Assembly: GCA_025093985.1 (NCBI GenBank) | Contig: JACAAK010000004.1 | Location: 992,001-1,056,000, forward strand | Source: Calvatia gigantea | Lineage: Eukaryota > Basidiomycota > Agaricomycetes > Agaricales > Lycoperdaceae | Direction of reading: 5' to 3' | DNA: 64,000 nt | In this document: positions 46,462 through 57,990 of the stretch, one piece after another | Numbering within the stretch: position 1 is the stretch's first letter | Layout: every line of letters starts with the position of its first letter | Position numbers and translations under genes: made by a program | Notes under the pieces: model-generated | Seen by the model: only the letters and a program-made list of their open reading frames with translations | What the model was told of the DNA's origin: nothing | The model's database searches: none

Positions 46462-47104
46462 ATGTTCTCCAAACTCGTCACTGTCACCGCCATTGTGGCT
46501 GTTCTTGGTACATGTTCGCTCCCTTTCACTTGCGGTCATCTTGCTAATCATCGTCTCAAGCTTCGACCGTCTCCGCTGACTGCAGTAGGCCTTACACAGT
46601 CCAAGCCCAAGACACTTGCGACACCATCTGCCAAAATGAACACCTCTCCCTGTAGGCAAACACTTCTTCCATTCATTCTTAAGATTAAGAATTGGTATTG
46701 ACCGTTCTGCCCAGCTTCCAGCTTTATCATTTCAACCCCCTCATGAACGCCGACTGCAGTAACCTTTATCCTGGAGAGGTATGTGCGATTATACACCTCC
46801 GGCAACGCCCCCTAATTGACCTCCTTGTTTCTTCCTTCAGTCCTTGTGTCTTGCCCAAGCGGGCAAAGATTGCACGGATCCGTACCTTCATCCGGTCGTT
46901 GATAATGACAATTGCTGGAGCATCTACACCAATGCGAAGATCGACAAAGACGTTTTCTACGCCAACAACGGCTTGTCTGATGAGAAATGCCAGTATATCT
47001 ATCCTGGCGAGGTGAGTTGAGTTTCTGGTGATAACTGGTAGTTTTTAACGGGATTTCAATGTGAACAGGTTCTTTGCATAGCTCCCAAGCGTATCCCCTA
47101 CTAA
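46462..47104 (+). CDS. LysM-domain secreted protein (intact)
   Basis: Secreted chitin/N-acetylglucosamine-binding protein; in plant-associated fungi such proteins often shield chitin from host receptors, but no host role can be read from the sequence. Five exons: 46462-46507, 46561-46651, 46715-46778, 46841-47011, 47069-47104; introns 53, 63, 62 and 57 nt; 135 residues. Residues 1-22 form a signal peptide (M-F-S-K-L-V-T-V-T-A...V-S-A). The first LysM runs from Y-T-V-Q-A-Q-D-T-C-D-T-I to L-Y-P-G-E-S-L-C-L. The second, more diverged one runs from D-N-D-N-C-W-S-I-Y to I-Y-P-G-E-V-L-C-I. Eight or more cysteines suggest disulphide bonds. It is the only one of four LysM loci in the window with start, splice sites and frame all good. 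Confidence 0.95.
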
Positions 47105-47710
47105 GCGGACCCGGGAACCACTGGCAAGGAGGGTATCACCTTTTTGTAATGACTCACGATCTATGATGTAACAACTATACGAGTGATCTGATTTGAATGC
47201 TTTTGTCATGACCACGCCCCCGACTCAGAAATTGAACAAGCAAACTGTTACTCAAGCACACAGAATCTACACCCATCCGGCTGCGAGCCCTTAGCTTCCA
47301 CTCAACGCAGGCCTCAATCATAATTAAAATGCCAGAACAAAATATAGGAGGTGGTTAAAGATGCCCGAATACAATTTTTAGGAGTATCTGGCGCCAATTA
47401 CACTTCGTCTCCTCTCTTAGTGAGACCGGCGTTGTCACTCTATAGTAGCGTTCCAACATCATAAACGGATACTCGGCCTCGTTGCAACAGCGCCAACGGT
47501 AGTGTGGCTATAGAACCTTTTAAATAATTTGGTCAAGAGCCTAAAGGCGTTTCTGATATAGGTTACCACCAAGGACTATTATTGCATTCTGCCATACGTC
47601 TAAACGCAGTGATTAATTCCGCTGGCCGCCGGAAATATTGATCACTCTCGGGCCTCCATTGTCACCGTGTTCTTGCTGAGACTAGTGGGCTCGCCAAGGG
47701 TTAGTATTAT

Positions 47711-49278
47711 TGTCATTGATCACCTGCTTAATACTGAGATTTACCGATACTACGCATATAACCATTTGCCATGACAAATTGTTGTGGTATGTGCCTGAGG
47801 TACACCAACATCATTATGCAGAAGGTGTGGGACTGCATAAAGATTTCAAGACACAGTACAAAAATACAGCTATCCGGACGTTGTCGAGAGAGGGCAAAAG
47901 TCACTTCTCGGGCGACCGGTATTTCTCAGACCTCGAATGTGCCGGCACATAAGCGTTGGAGACACAAAACATGAAATATGTCGAGTGACAATACATTTTA
48001 GGCCAAAATTTGCCATCAAAACAGAGATTCTACAAGATCCCTTGCGCCATTCGCGGAGAAAAGGGCGCACCATATTTGGCACCTCCCAACAATCATCTCT
48101 GAAGATTTCGGAGCATAGGACAAGTCGGATGTGAAGTAAAATATTAGGTCCTACTTAGTGTTGCCGGGAGCTGAGCTGACCTCGAACTCGAGGTGGTGGC
48201 AGTGCCGGCTTGAGGTCGCTTGAGTGCAAATCGAGCCCCTCGAGCTCGGCATCCCCATTTGGTAACACAGAACATCAGAGCGGTCCTCCCTCACACCATT
48301 GCCCTCTGAGGCGTATTATTACTTTGTCAGTGACTTAATATGACTAGTTGACTATATAAACTAGCAACCACCAACATGAGACTCTTTCGACAAGTCAATC
48401 AACCTCTGTAGCTCCTCGATTTCACCAGACTGGATGAGATCATCAATTCCGGAGGTCACTTCTTCGTCTGAGGAATGTCCTTGAGTTCACCTGCAAACTG
48501 GTGTCCACTCATCAGCGTGACGTCTGGGCTGGCCAGTTTCAACTCCGCTCAATGTTGGCTCTCACCAACTCCGACTGGGCCAAAGTGAGGCTAGGAGCGG
48601 AGACCGAAATAATCCGTAACATTCACGTGACAGGGTTTTCATGCAGGTGATTACCTCCAGAAACTCTGAGTTTGGTTAATCTCACCCTGCAGGATGGTTC
48701 TAAAATTCTGAAAAAATAGTCAACTAGTACCCTACACACCTCCAAATCTCCGTACCAACAAATATGTGGATATGTGGTCAGGAGACTGAAAAAATCGCTC
48801 GCGACTCCAAAAGTGTTCAAATAGATGATCAGCGACAGTAGTGGTGACCTTACTGTGCACAAAAATGTGGTGATCCGTTCCACCTACCCTCCTATCCGCA
48901 CTGTCCTGAGGGACGGACTGAAAACTTCGGATGTTCAACCCTGTATGCCCGTTGTTCATTCTGGGACTAGTTGCAACATCTGGTAGTGATCTGGGGAACG
49001 ATCTTGGCAGAACCTCCGAATCCCTGGGTTCGGTTCGCAGATCCGCTACTCGCACTGCCCCGCGCCGTAATGGCCTGCAATCTTCCACAGTGATATCATT
49101 CGCCGGTTGAGGAACCTACAAATGCATTACTACTGTTGTGGACTCCTCTAACTCACGTCGGTCCCCCTTTTGCACTGGGTCGGGCCCGAAACCTCTTCCC
49201 TTCAGCCGTGACTTACCAACGTCCTATTGACCAAGAAGCAACCCAAGTCAAAATTTCCGAACGCTAGGCACCCCCACA
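47711..49278. other. 1.6 kb without a recognised gene
   Basis: Right of the duplicated LysM segment. I see no domain-bearing frame, RNA gene or terminal repeat. A GC-rich palindromic patch ('cgaactcgaggtggt', 'cgagcccctcgagctcgg') lies at 48180-48250. Confidence 0.45.
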
Positions 49279-50706
49279 ATGGGAGATATTGGTGGACCAA
49301 TTGTGAGAGTCCACGATTTATGTCCAGCTTGGTGTGTTTTTGACCTAATCGTAATGAAGCTTTTCGGTTATTGTTTGGACATCCTCCCCTATGGCATTTT
49401 GACAGTCCAGACCTGTGAGCACAGTTTCATGCGAATTCACCCCTGCAGCTGACCCGCTACCAGATCTTTACTATCTCGCATTTCCAAACGACAGAAGACC
49501 GACCAAAACGCTTGTCTACTTAGCCAATATCATCGGGACTCTTCAGACAGCGTTTGCTGTCTGTGACTTCTATGTACTATTCTGTACGCCAGAAGGAGAT
49601 CGCGTCATGGAATCCCCAGATTTCGACATCCGTCGCTTCGGTTTTATGTGGTTCACGATTCCTGTGAGTGGAGTGTTTGGTACGCAACCTTGCTATCTTC
49701 GAGTTCGAACCCCTACGTCTGACTTCGCTTCTGTTCTAACGCACGCAGCGGCCACCATCGTTCAACTATTTTATGCACACCGCATCTATGTAGTCTCAAA
49801 AGTCAAAGTAGCCATGGTAATTGTAGCTCTGGTGGGTCAATTTTGCGGATTCGTTATTGACAGGATGGTAAATCCGAGCGCTCTTAGTTGGCCTACATAC
49901 AGCTCGTCAGTGGTGTTGCTTCTGCCGTACTAGCTTTTCGCCCTGGTGAATCTCGGAGAACCTCTTCCTTGGGACACGGAACTGTGGCCGTGAGTCAGGC
50001 TATGATTCCCGATACCATTTCCTCAGGACTTTTGTCTTTATTAGCCTGGGGGACAGTTGGGGCAACCTGTGATGTGATCATTACAGTGTACATGTCCTAT
50101 TGGGTCTGTAGCCTTTCCCCTCCTTGTATTGTACGTTATCATTCAATTCCTGATTTTAGCTCTCAAGGCAACTGTCAAGGGGTGCATCTAAATCCACACA
50201 GGCCTTGGTTACTAAAATTACGCGGTTATTGCTCGAACGGGGGTGTTAACAGGTGAAGTTACCTCCTTGTGCTATATTCTGGAGTGTTGATCGTCATTTC
50301 GACAGCTGGAATGGCTGTCACATATGCTGTTCTGATGTTGTACAGGCCGATTGAACCCTGTTGGTTTATGATCCCTGGACTTTCACTTGGAAAACTATAC
50401 GCTAACTTAATGCTGGTTCTCTTGAACAACCGCTTCACAATCCCGGGAGGGCGAAATGTTCCCCATCCGGAATTCGACATTCCCTCGTACCGCCGTTCAG
50501 ATGGCGTAAATGATAACACGGGGTCGGTCGTTTCCCGTGGAATTGCCTTTACCCACAGCCACTCGACAGAGACGACCTTCGCCAGTAACGGAATCCATAA
50601 AATCGAGTTGAGTCCTCGAACAAAACAAGTATCTGAAGAACTAGAGGGAGCGACAGAAGGAATAAAGAAGATAGAGGGCCTCCAAAGGTTTGAGTCTGCT
50701 GTCTGA
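49279..50706 (+). CDS. DUF6534 seven-helix membrane protein, one-base frameshift
   Basis: Agaricomycete-expanded integral membrane family of unknown function. Exons: 49279-49302, 49360-49414, 49464-49679, 49749-49831, 49903-49945, 50027 (or 50045)-50103, 50160-50252, 50306-50706. Typical phrases are L-T-V-Q-T-Y-L-Y-Y-L-A-F-P-N-D, V-Q-L-F-Y-A-H-R-I-Y-V, G-A-T-C-D-V-I-I-T-V-Y-M-S-Y-W, L-T-A-G-M-A-V-T-Y and G-K-L-Y-A-N-L-M-L-V-L-L-N-N-R. Six or seven hydrophobic helices are visible, then a cytosolic Ser/Thr-rich tail. Exon 7 is one base short of phase: adding one G in the G run at about 50239-50243 restores R-G-V-L-T, so a homopolymer miscount is likely. Either acceptor for exon 6 keeps the frame. 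Confidence 0.85.
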
Positions 50707-50979
50707 GTTAGCTACGTATTACGTATCAACACGCAACATTTACCACGATGTCACTGGGATTTTCCAGCCTGGTAAGCATCCAAAAAAAGTTATGACATGT
50801 GTGGGTATACCTCATCGTGGATGTTCGCGTAACTGACCTCTGGCTAGCGTGTATGGTCACCCAGTGTTCAGACATAATCCATTTGCTAGCAAGCGATATG
50901 ATACATTGAAAAGTAGAATACAACGTGGGGTACACTCAAACCTACGATAGCTCTGTTGATTGTCCATCATATTGAAATC

Positions 50980-52653
50980 CTAACGGGATAGGTCCACCTT
51001 AGAAATGAAAGATTCAGTTAAGGAGGACGCAGCAAAGTTGTCGGAATCGCTCCGTAACCACTCATAGTCCATCTTTTCGCCTTCTACCTCAATCACTACT
51101 CTCATTCCATCACGGACAAATCCCCTGATACCTTCAACGAAATTCTGCGGCCACGGCTTCACGCCCGAGTATTCATTATAGGACAGGATGAGAGAGTCCA
51201 AGGTTCCCTTGGTCATCGTTCGTCGCAAACGTATCATTTCCAACAAGATTTCAACAGCAGGTCTCGTCATTTGATTCGTCTTCGTTGAGAGATGTAGCTC
51301 GTGAAGAGAGGGTAGTATTGGGAACATCGCGCTAACCTGAGGCGTTAGAAGTTCGAGGAGGCTGAGTTTAAGCGAGGGCCAACAACTGATTTCCAGAGAC
51401 GAGAGGGAGACGAGGGGGTACAACATGCTTTTCAAAGATCGACCGTCCCGTCTGCGAAGTCGGAACTTGAGACTCTGAATTGAGTCTGGGTATAGGCATA
51501 ACAATTGCCAACCCACGTTGGGGCTCCAACCTGGTTGCCATACGACGGATTCGAGTGTGGGGAAGTGGAAATACCGGCTGACGGCTTCCTTCCACGTCAC
51601 TGATGCGCTCCGGTCCATAAAGTGGAATGTTTTGAGTTGACCGAAGGTGACAGGTTCCTTAACTCCGCTAAAACCTGGAACTGATGCAGAGCTAAGGTTG
51701 TGGCACCGGAAGTACTCAAGGTTCTGGCATAGAGTAAATAGTGTGAGACAAAAGTCGGAAGGGATGTGGGATAGAATGAGGCGAGTAATATGACACCATG
51801 GAAGCCTTATTGTCGCAATTGCCGACACCCCCGTGAGTTCCACCGTGCGGAGGCGGGGAGCATTAGTGATCGACAAAGTCCCTTCGAAGATGTCGAAGGT
51901 GGACTTGATGACCACTTCCTCTAAATTGGAGAAAGTTACGGTCTGCTGAACTTTGTCAATGTGAGGTAGCCAAGAGCGTGGCCACATCTTGAAACCCAGC
52001 CTTTTCAGTTTGTCCGCGTTTTCGACAAAGATGGTATTGAACACATCCCCGTGGGGTATCATGTCGGGTCCAATATCGTTTGAATCGAAGGGACCGCCAC
52101 GGAAGCATCCAACAAGCATTTCCAGTGACATCGCTTTCATATTCTCAAAATAGGTTCTGAAGATGGTGGTAATGGGGAATTGATTTTGCCAGGCCCAGCA
52201 ACCCGTCAGAGGTATCTGGGTCCAGAGATGCGGCGAGCTCCAGGCGACTTGACGCCAGTGCGAACAAACGGCGCCAAGGCGGAGAGGAGTGAGGGGGTGG
52301 CGACGTTTTGAGGCGGAGCAACCGTGTGGCCTGTCGATCACATCCGCCTGCTGGAAGATCTCGCCAAGCAACTCAGATGGTAGTTTGTAAATGGGGGAAT
52401 TTTGGCGGTTCATTCGTTGAAGGAGGAGTGCCCGACGAAATTGAAGTTTGGATATGAGGTCATTAAGCTGGTCAACTTCCTCGGTAATGGATGAAGCATC
52501 ATCATCGAGTTGGGTGGCAGGGCTGCAAGAGGACCCTTGGTTGTTAGACGCCTTTAGAAGGACGTCCAGTTCGGTGAGGACCACCCCGAATTTCGCATCG
52601 TTGTCGCGTATGGTCGGGAGGTCGACGCGGCCACAACAAGGACAGTCTTGCAT
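50980..52653 (-). CDS. F-box protein, separate subfamily
   Basis: Intronless, 557 residues. The N-terminus contains two C-P-C-C-like cysteines (M-Q-D-C-P-C-C-G-R) and a helical stretch (E-E-V-D-Q-L-N-D-L-I-S-K-L-Q). The F-box follows at about residues 88-150: I-Y-K-L-P-S-E-L-L-G-E-I-F ... L-G-A-V-C-S-H-W-R-Q-V-A-W. The remainder is LRR-like. It shares the general family with the 17.5-21.3 kb pair but is only distantly similar and is not part of that duplication. Probable SCF substrate receptor; no frameshift. Confidence 0.9.
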   Translation of the reverse strand: MQDCPCCGRVDLPTIRDNDAKFGVVLTELDVLLKASNNQGSSCSPATQLDDDASSITEEVDQLNDLISKLQFRRALLLQRMNRQNSPIYKLPSELLGEIFQQADVIDRPHGCSASKRRHPLTPLRLGAVCSHWRQVAWSSPHLWTQIPLTGCWAWQNQFPITTIFRTYFENMKAMSLEMLVGCFRGGPFDSNDIGPDMIPHGDVFNTIFVENADKLKRLGFKMWPRSWLPHIDKVQQTVTFSNLEEVVIKSTFDIFEGTLSITNAPRLRTVELTGVSAIATIRLPWCHITRLILSHIPSDFCLTLFTLCQNLEYFRCHNLSSASVPGFSGVKEPVTFGQLKTFHFMDRSASVTWKEAVSRYFHFPTLESVVWQPGWSPNVGWQLLCLYPDSIQSLKFRLRRRDGRSLKSMLYPLVSLSSLEISCWPSLKLSLLELLTPQVSAMFPILPSLHELHLSTKTNQMTRPAVEILLEMIRLRRTMTKGTLDSLILSYNEYSGVKPWPQNFVEGIRGFVRDGMRVVIEVEGEKMDYEWLRSDSDNFAASSLTESFISKVDLSR

Positions 52654-53821
52654 GCTGTAGCGATCAGAGAGAGAATGTCAGAACCTTCTTCGCCCCAGTT
52701 CTATCTTAACTTTAAGTACTTAATCAGACGCCCAACCAACCTTGTTCCATGGATGTCTGATCGTGTGAACCTAGCTCGAAGTCTCGAAGTCCTCCTTGAT
52801 TCCGGAGTTGGGATTAAATTACGACGGCGTCCTCGTGAGCCTGGATTCCTCCTTCTAGCTACTCGCCCCACTTGTTATGGCTGAGCGCACTAGCAGCGAG
52901 GGCGTATTCCAGGCTCCTTGCCCCCTTTGTAAGTAACCGTAATAACGTCACCGGCAGAAGCTGGGAAAAAAACCTCCACTGCAAAGCGTGCGATGTCCCG
53001 GCCGGTCATCAGCGTTGGAATCTCTTGGGTGCTGTGCTGTGTTTCGTCGAACTTGTGTTTCTAAAACGAACATCTGCATCATTGGAATAATTATAGATGG
53101 CCATCCCACAAGGCCCAGCATATCCGATCCACGTTATTGGTAACCGACACCGCATCCGGAAGTCTGGAATCGTAAAACACGGTAGGCGAAAGCTTCGAGA
53201 GTTAATTGTTGGAAAAGGTAAATTAGTACCGCCATGAAACTTGCAGTTACAGGAGGCGTGGGAACCTGGAGGCAAGTCCGGTGACCGGTGCAGGGGGATA
53301 CCAAACCATAAATACGTGGCTGAACATAAAGGAGAGTACGGTGTGTTTGAGATCTCATGGTGTGCTTTTCAGGTCCAAATGAAGCTTAAGCATTAACGAG
53401 AGAAAATATTACGAGCACCTCAAACTGTCTGTTCATTGCGTTAATCAACCTGGATCTTTGATCACGAGCAAAGAGGCAAATGTTTACATCAGCATTAATT
53501 GCTCTTGTTTGTCCACCAAGCCACCTCCAAGAGTAAGTCGTTGTGGATCGGACCAAGCGTTCCTCAAGACACTCCAAATGTAAGTACGCCAGCTTCCTGC
53601 ACGAAAGAAACTACGGGAAGGATGCAAGTGGTTGTCTCGCCACGCTATCCGTGAAATCAGCGTCGAAATCGGCTCACATTGGGCTGGATGGGTTCCGGTG
53701 TGGTTGGATGCACGACATTGTTATTCCTGGTTCCTGCAGCTCCGTTTTCCTTTTCCCACTTGCTCACCCTTCGCTCACCCGACAGAAATGCTGATACAAC
53801 GTCTCTTCTGCAGAATTCGCG
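52654..53821. other. Intergenic, uL2 upstream region
   Basis: Divergent interval between the third F-box gene and uL2. No gene recognised. The last 300 bp should hold the uL2 promoter and 5' UTR; pyrimidine-rich at 53740-53790, as is common before ribosomal protein genes. Confidence 0.5.
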
Positions 53822-54844
53822 ATGGGTCGGGTCATCAGGACACAAAGGCGCTCCCATCCGATCGTGCGTATCTACTCCTGCATCGCTTTCAGAAATCTAA
53901 TCAGTACTTCCCTCCTTTCCCTCTTGGAAATCGCCAACATAGTTCAAGTCACACACTCATCACAACAAGTCACCGGCCCAGTTCCGCCCCCTCGACTTCG
54001 CCGAGCGTAATGGTTACATTCGGGGTATTGTGAAAGAGATTATTCACGACGCTGGTCGGTAAGTATGATCCACGCTAGCTCGCTGGCATGAGTCTCATAA
54101 ATTCTCGGTCATTAGTGGAGCACCCCTTGCCCGTGTCGTTTTCCGCGATCCTTACCGCTACAAACTTCGCACAGAAACTTTCATCGCCACCGAAGGCTTG
54201 CACACCGGTGCCTTCGTTTACTGCGGCAAAAAAGCCACCCTCACCGTCGGCAACGTTCTTCCTGTCTCCCAGTGCCCTGAAGGTACAATCATCTGCAATG
54301 TTGAAGAGAAGGTTGGCGATCGCGGTGCCCTCGCACGAACTTCTGGCCTCTATGCCACGGTCATTGGTCACTCCCCCGATGACAACAAGACAAGAGTCAG
54401 GCTTCCCAGCGGTGCCAAGAAGACCATCTCTGGATCCGCCCGTGCCACTATTGGTATTGTCGCAGGTGGAGGAAGGATTGATAAGCCATTGCTGAAGGCT
54501 GGTCGCGCATTCCACAAATTCAAGGCCAAGCGCTACAGGTACGCTCGCACTTCGATCTCTCAAGAAAACTAATTAATACAACTTTCCTTTTTTTTTTTTA
54601 GCTGGCCTCGTACTCGTGGTGTTGCTATGAATCCCGTGGACCATCCTCACGGTGGTGGTAACCACCAGCACATTGGCCATGCCTCGACAATCGCTCGTTC
54701 TGCTGTTCCTGGACAGAAAGTCGGTCTCATTGCTGCCCGCCGCGTACGTCGCCATCTATCTTGGTTGGAGAATTGTGAGAAATTTACAATCGTTTCGTAC
54801 AGACTGGTCTGTTACGTGGTACCGTCAAGGTCAAGGAGGTTTAG
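53822..54844 (+). CDS. RPL2: 60S ribosomal protein uL2 (L2/L8)
   Basis: Component of the large ribosomal subunit near the peptidyl-transferase centre. Five exons: 53822-53863, 53943-54058, 54116-54538, 54602-54743, 54803-54844; introns 79, 57, 63 and 59 nt. They splice to 254 residues, exactly the usual fungal length, with no frame break. Family landmarks are [41 protein letters not shown], the conserved loop [13 protein letters not shown] and the end G-T-V-K-V-K-E-V. Intron 3 ends in a long T tract. The exon 1 / exon 2 junction (S-H-P-I | F-K-S-H) differs a little from the common R-K-G-x-G-S-x-F-K-S-H. Confidence 0.98.
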
Positions 54845-55069
54845 ATCTATCTCTATACTTGATTTCCTTGGTCTGTTATCCCGTCATAGAATTGTTCTAT
54901 GTGTAATGAGCCACACGCTCAATATGCGCCCGATCCACGGTCCACTAAGTTTTGTAACAAGACACGCATACACATCTATGATATGTTTTCTCTTTCGGTG
55001 ATTCATTTCCTGGTCAAACTTATTTGAGAGCGGAACCCAAGAACATGCATCATTACTGAACATTGCCGA

Positions 55070-57179
55070 TCAGCGGGCAGCCTCCTCCATCTCGACCCGC
55101 CATCGACGATGAATATCGATCGTCTCCATGAAAATCTTGAACTTAGCATTCAGGAGCTTCTTATCCTTCGGTGAGGCACTTGGGACTATCAACGTTCCTG
55201 GAGGCGTCATCTCAACCTGGAAGACATACATTGTCAGCAGCGCAAAAATCAAGGAGAAAAGATAGAATATACCATGACCTTCCACAGTGCCTTTGCTTGG
55301 TCAACTTCATCACCTCTACCCCCTCCCTCTGCCGCAAATCGTCCAAGTATGGCAGCACCACGAACGACAGCAGCCGCATGATCCTGTGGCAACACAACGG
55401 GCATATCACACACGTCAGCAAATAACTGCATGAGTGCCAGGTTTTTAGATTGCCCGCCGCTCATGTAGATCGAGGATATTGAGTGACCGCGATCATTTAG
55501 TACGGCAATGATATGTCTGGTTTGGAGGGCGATGGATTCGAGGGTTGCGTTGTATTTCATCGCGAGGTCGGATAGGCCCGAAGAGAGCTCGAGGCCGGTA
55601 ATTGAACCCCTCATACGTGGGTCCGCTATTGGTGAGCGGTTGCCTGTTAATCGGTTAGAGTATGTGGTGGAGGAAGAGGGAAAGGAGCGGACCGTGGAAG
55701 TCGGGATAGATGTGTAGGTCTTTGGTTAATTCTGTGAGGCTGCCCGCCTCGCTCTCGATCCGAAGTTGTTCAAGAATGTCCTCGAGGACTGGCTTTGCTG
55801 TTAGGGCCTGGCGAAAGCGGATAATTGCTTTGTGGGCTCACCTTCATACTTGTTCTTTTGCTTCTCTTTCACGAGTTTCTCGAGCTTTGTGTAGGCGGGA
55901 TGGGTTGTCAGGATGAAATCAATGAGCTAGGAGTCAGCATCAGCTTGGAGCGTATTTGCGGAATTTAAATGGGATCACCTGGCCAGTCGACGACTGCCCT
56001 CCCTCGTTCATCCACCACCCCCTGAATACAGGATCTTTGTATGGTCCCCAAACTCCGTCCACGAAAATGCCTTCAGGACTCTTCGTAGATAGTTCAGATA
56101 TAGTTGTCTGGTTGGTAGTTAATCAACTTACCTGGACGATATGACAGGTGCTTGTTCCAGCGATAACAGCAAGACGGTGCTGTGATTCCTGAAGATCGGG
56201 AATCTCATCCTGGAGGACACCGTTCCTCTTGTATCGAGCAGCTATTGTTCCCAGCCAGCCCGCGTATCTTGAGAACTCATCAGTTCTTGAAATAGTCTAG
56301 AATAGGCCCGAAGACCTACGCATCGATCAGAGCACTGCCTACAGGCGTGCCCTCCACCAAGCCCAACTCTTCAGCCGCCTGCTTCGAAAGACCGCTCCCA
56401 ACAGGCATACCAGCAGTCAAGACTTTACCCTCCTCCCCTCCCATCTGTACATACTCGTTTACCACGAGCTGTCCCAGACCAATTTGCTTGAAGAAGTCGT
56501 TGTGCCACCCTGTCTTTGGTACGAAGGAGCACTTGCATGTGACGGAGCAACATGAGCGGGTACTGTCTTTCGTAGCCCGGTATGTAAGGAAATCTGGGAG
56601 GTCGAAGAATTGGCAATTGGGGAAACGGTCGGTGGGCATGTTGTTCTTCAGCCAGAGAATCTTTGGAACCTCCATTTCTAGCTGCGATATATAGGTATCG
56701 TCATGAGATGGTTGGGAGAGATAGATGGTAGGAGAGGGCGTACGCTCATTCTACCACCGACGTAGTCCAGCACGACGGACCCAGTACTGTTGATCAAGTC
56801 GGCTTCCTTCTCTGCGCGGTGATCTGCCCATAGGACGATATTCCTCTCTCCGTGCAGACCTATGTTATCTCCTTTGGTTACTACAACCGGTTCGCCTTGG
56901 AGATCGGTGACCGCCAGAGAGCAAGTCGCGTCGAATCCAAGTCCTTTGACTGATTCTGCAGAAATCTTGGCGTCTGCAAGGCAAGCTCTAATAGTTTTTG
57001 AAACAGCAGCCCAGATATCTGTGGTTGATTGTTCGAAGATACGATGATCGTGGTCATCCCTCCAGGTCTGAGTGTCCTGGGTAGAAGAAGGCGACCACAG
57101 TCCCGTCTTTGGATAGGAGGGAGGCTCTCACAGAGCCTGTCCCTACATCGACGCCGATATAGAATTCCTGGGTCGACAT
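55070..57179 (-). CDS. FGGY-family carbohydrate kinase (ribulokinase-like)
   Basis: Phosphorylates a sugar such as D-ribulose in the cytosol (relative of yeast YDR109C and human FGGY). It starts at 57179 with the phosphate-binding block Y-I-G-V-D-V-G-T-G-S-V-R-A-S and ends at 55070 in M-E-E-A-A-R. Other landmarks in order are D-H-R-I-F-E-Q-S-T-T-D-I-W, G-F-D-A-T-C-S-L-A-V, W-A-D-H-R-A, Q-F-F-D-L-P-D-F-L-T, A-G-W-L-G-T, A-G-T-S-T-C-H, W-M-N-E-G-G-Q-S-S-T-G and S-G-G-Q-S-K-N. Introns of about 45-65 nt separate at least seven exons. One extra G near 57080 breaks the frame between F-F-Y-P and D-T-Q-T-W-R-D; all the rest is clean, so a sequence error is likely. Convergent with uL2, 225 bp apart. 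Confidence 0.93.
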
Positions 57180-57452
57180 GGTATCTGGTGAAGTAAGTGT
57201 GGAACCATCGCGGAAAAGTGGCAAGTCACTGGATCAGCACCACTTCAGAACTTCAGCTTAATATTTATCAACAGAACGGTAACTCATATTGTGTCGGCTG
57301 CATTTTGAAATTAAGATTCCCTAGTGGTTCTTACGGAAATCAAACTGGAACGGGGTTTTGAGTTTTAAGCCTGAGAGCATAATTTTGGTGTGTAGCGAAA
57401 TTACATATGCCTAGACGAGCATAACGAGAGCGATATGAGGGAGGTATGCCAT

Positions 57453-57990
57453 TTAATCTGAGGAGGTAACTCGTGCTGGCGAAAAGGAGTAGGAAGTTAG
57501 ATGAAGCCCCGGAACGTGAAGGTGATATACGTACTGTAGATCAACTGCGCAGAGTGGTGTACAATGGGCTTAATCTGGCCCTCCTTCTTCAGGTGCCTGA
57601 TGGCAATACGAGCCAGCGAACCGTTGATTTTGAGACGCTCGATGAGGATACTTTGGCTGATGAACTTGAAGGTTGGTACTTCCTTCAGGATACGGTCATA
57701 GGTGGCTTTGTCGAGGGTGACAGCATGCTGGGCCTTAGTCCTTGACTTTTCCCTTCGACCACTTCTTTTTCTTGGCTGCTTTGCCACCTGACGATGGTGC
57801 TGCTTTTGCTTTGGCCTGATAATAAGAAACGAGTTAATAACATGATTTATGTCAAGATCCATCCACACCCCAGAGCGTCACATCCAGCCCGAATCCAACA
57901 AACCATCCGTTCTATCCAGCGCAGGGCGATATCGGCGTGGTGTCCAGGTTCTACAAGGGCACAATACACTGGCATGGGGACACTCACCAT
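57453..57990 (-). CDS. RPS25: 40S ribosomal protein eS25, one extra base
   Basis: Small-subunit ribosomal protein. Coding exon 1 is just the ATG (57990-57988). After a 172-nt intron, exon 2 runs 57815-57535; after a 59-nt intron, exon 3 is 57475-57453. The N-terminus is lysine-rich ([24 protein letters not shown]). The core is [33 protein letters not shown] and [13 protein letters not shown]. The last exon gives T-R-V-T-S-S-D. A single surplus T at plus-strand position 57737 turns K-D-K-A-Q into K-D-stop. Without it the product is 101 residues, close to the family norm. Since eS25 is normally indispensable, a sequence error is the simplest reading. Confidence 0.95.

Larger units (their letters stand above)
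45950..47710 (+). repeat. Segmental duplicate carrying the intact LysM gene
   Basis: Partner, in inverted orientation, of 600-2060. It holds about 500 bp of upstream flank, the complete LysM gene and about 600 bp of 3' flank. The longer length here fits a deletion in the other copy. Confidence 0.88.

Noticed and set aside
48180..48250. GC-rich patch with CTCGAG palindromes as a possible terminal repeat or hairpin RNA
   Set aside because: No matching partner repeat, target-site duplication or extended stem can be traced by eye.
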